Shown in pieces: positions 6,420-6,857 of a DNA stretch of 6,857 bases (the first letter of the stretch is position 1; every line of letters starts with the position of its first letter). This stretch comes from Paracoccaceae bacterium (GTDB taxonomy: Bacteria; Pseudomonadota; Alphaproteobacteria; Rhodobacterales; Rhodobacteraceae): assembly GCA_003564655.1 (NCBI GenBank), contig PXES01000155.1, forward strand, positions 1-6,857. Direction: 5' to 3'. The notes below the pieces were generated by a model. It saw only the letters and a program-made list of their open reading frames with translations. It was not told the origin of the DNA and ran no database searches. The translations under genes were made by a program, and so were the position numbers.

Positions 6420-6857
6420 CTATCTTTCCCTCATCTGGCGGCCAAGCGCCGTGCGCTCGGCGATCTGGGCGCGGGCAAAGGCGCAAACCTCGGCCTCGCT
6501 GGCCGGGTCCACCCCCTCGCGCTGCAGATGGCTGTCGACCAGACCCTGCATCCGCGCCTGTTCGTCCTTGTCCTCGACAAAACCCTCGATCTGCGCGCGC
6601 GAGAACCCCATGCCGCGGGCCTGGTTGTAGAGCGACAGGAAGTAGCTGACCCGCCGCAGCCGCCCCGGCGGTTCGATCGCCGGGCAGACATCAACGATAT
6701 GGCGGATCAGCGCCGCAGTGAACAGACCATTGTAGATGTCTGAATTGCCCCGCAGGGCCGCGTTGATCTCGGCCTGCGTTGCGGCGGCACTGGCGCTGCC
6801 CGTGATGGACAGGGCGGCCACAAGCGCCAGCGCCTGGGTCTTGAAGGGGGTTTTCAT
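6420..6857 (-). CDS. Secreted DUF5333-like protein, encoded directly upstream of nuoG
   Basis: A 145-aa protein with a Sec-type signal peptide: positive residues K2 and K6, hydrophobic core about 8-18, and a likely cleavage near ASA at 22-24. The mature domain resembles, from memory, the Rhodobacterales family DUF5333. Shared features include an early YNGLFTAALIRHIVDVCP, RVSYFLSL, ARGMGFSRAQIEGFVEDK, and a C-terminal CAFARAQIAERTALGR. Two cysteines, C58 and C125, could form a periplasmic disulfide. No catalytic motif is visible and the function is unknown. The stop (TAG) is 3 nt from nuoG. The ATG occupies the last three bases of the window, so the ribosome site is not visible and an upstream extension cannot be excluded, although the signal peptide supports this start. 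The upstream neighbour should be nuoF if the order follows related operons. Confidence 0.85.
   Translation of the reverse strand: MKTPFKTQALALVAALSITGSASAAATQAEINAALRGNSDIYNGLFTAALIRHIVDVCPAIEPPGRLRRVSYFLSLYNQARGMGFSRAQIEGFVEDKDEQARMQGLVDSHLQREGVDPASEAEVCAFARAQIAERTALGRQMRER

Noticed and set aside
4173..6743. 856-codon open frame on the plus strand, opposite nuoG
   Set aside because: It is the antisense shadow of nuoG and its flanking genes in GC-rich DNA with strong GC3 bias. The translation is low-complexity, rich in H, R, Q and A, with no recognisable domain, while the minus strand encodes unmistakable complex I subunits.
1..6857. Mobile elements, CRISPR arrays, tRNA or rRNA genes, or an unknown defence-type system
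   Set aside because: No direct or inverted repeats of note, no transposase or integrase-like frame, no RNA-gene-like sequence, and nearly every base lies in a core or accessory nuo-operon gene.

Overview
The window is an internal piece of a nuo operon, which encodes proton-pumping NADH:quinone oxidoreductase (respiratory complex I). All genes lie on the minus strand, so transcription runs from high to low coordinates: DUF5333-like exported protein, nuoG, lipoprotein-like protein, nuoH, a very small ORF, nuoI, nuoJ, nuoK, and the N-terminal 433 codons of nuoL, which runs off the left edge. High GC content, strong GC3 bias, a short (672 aa) NuoG without the N7 cluster ligands, a NuoH with a 'DRKVWAAVQMRRGP' quinone-site segment, and extra non-nuo reading frames inserted between F/G, G/H and H/I all point to an alphaproteobacterium of the Rhodobacterales (Rhodobacter/Paracoccus/Roseobacter type). 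The genus cannot be fixed from the sequence.

Layout. 6857-6420: secreted DUF5333-like protein, start at the window edge. 6416-4398: nuoG, electron-input arm. 4394-3990: small protein with a lipoprotein-type signal. 3974-2937: nuoH, membrane subunit at the quinone site. 2935-2819: a 38-codon ORF that looks frame-disrupted. 2814-2320: nuoI, two [4Fe-4S] clusters. 2289-1672: nuoJ. 1610-1305: nuoK. 1300-1: nuoL, antiporter-like proton-pumping subunit, partial. Gaps between genes are 1 to 61 nt, with no promoter-sized gap and no convincing terminator, so this reads as one polycistronic unit whose promoter and end are outside the window.

The genes fit together as follows. NuoG and NuoI carry electrons from the NADH-oxidising module (NuoE/F, not seen here, expected just upstream) through N1b, N4, N5, N6a and N6b to the quinone site, where NuoH anchors the arm to the membrane. 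NuoJ, NuoK and NuoL form part of the proton-translocating membrane arm. The three extra reading frames are the least understood content. Two of them encode predicted exported proteins, although the electron-carrying arm of complex I is cytoplasmic. The third, between nuoH and nuoI, appears to change frame by -1 after about codon 31. I found no mobile element, RNA gene, CRISPR array or novel defence-type system. The long plus-strand ORFs are antisense shadows of GC-rich genes.
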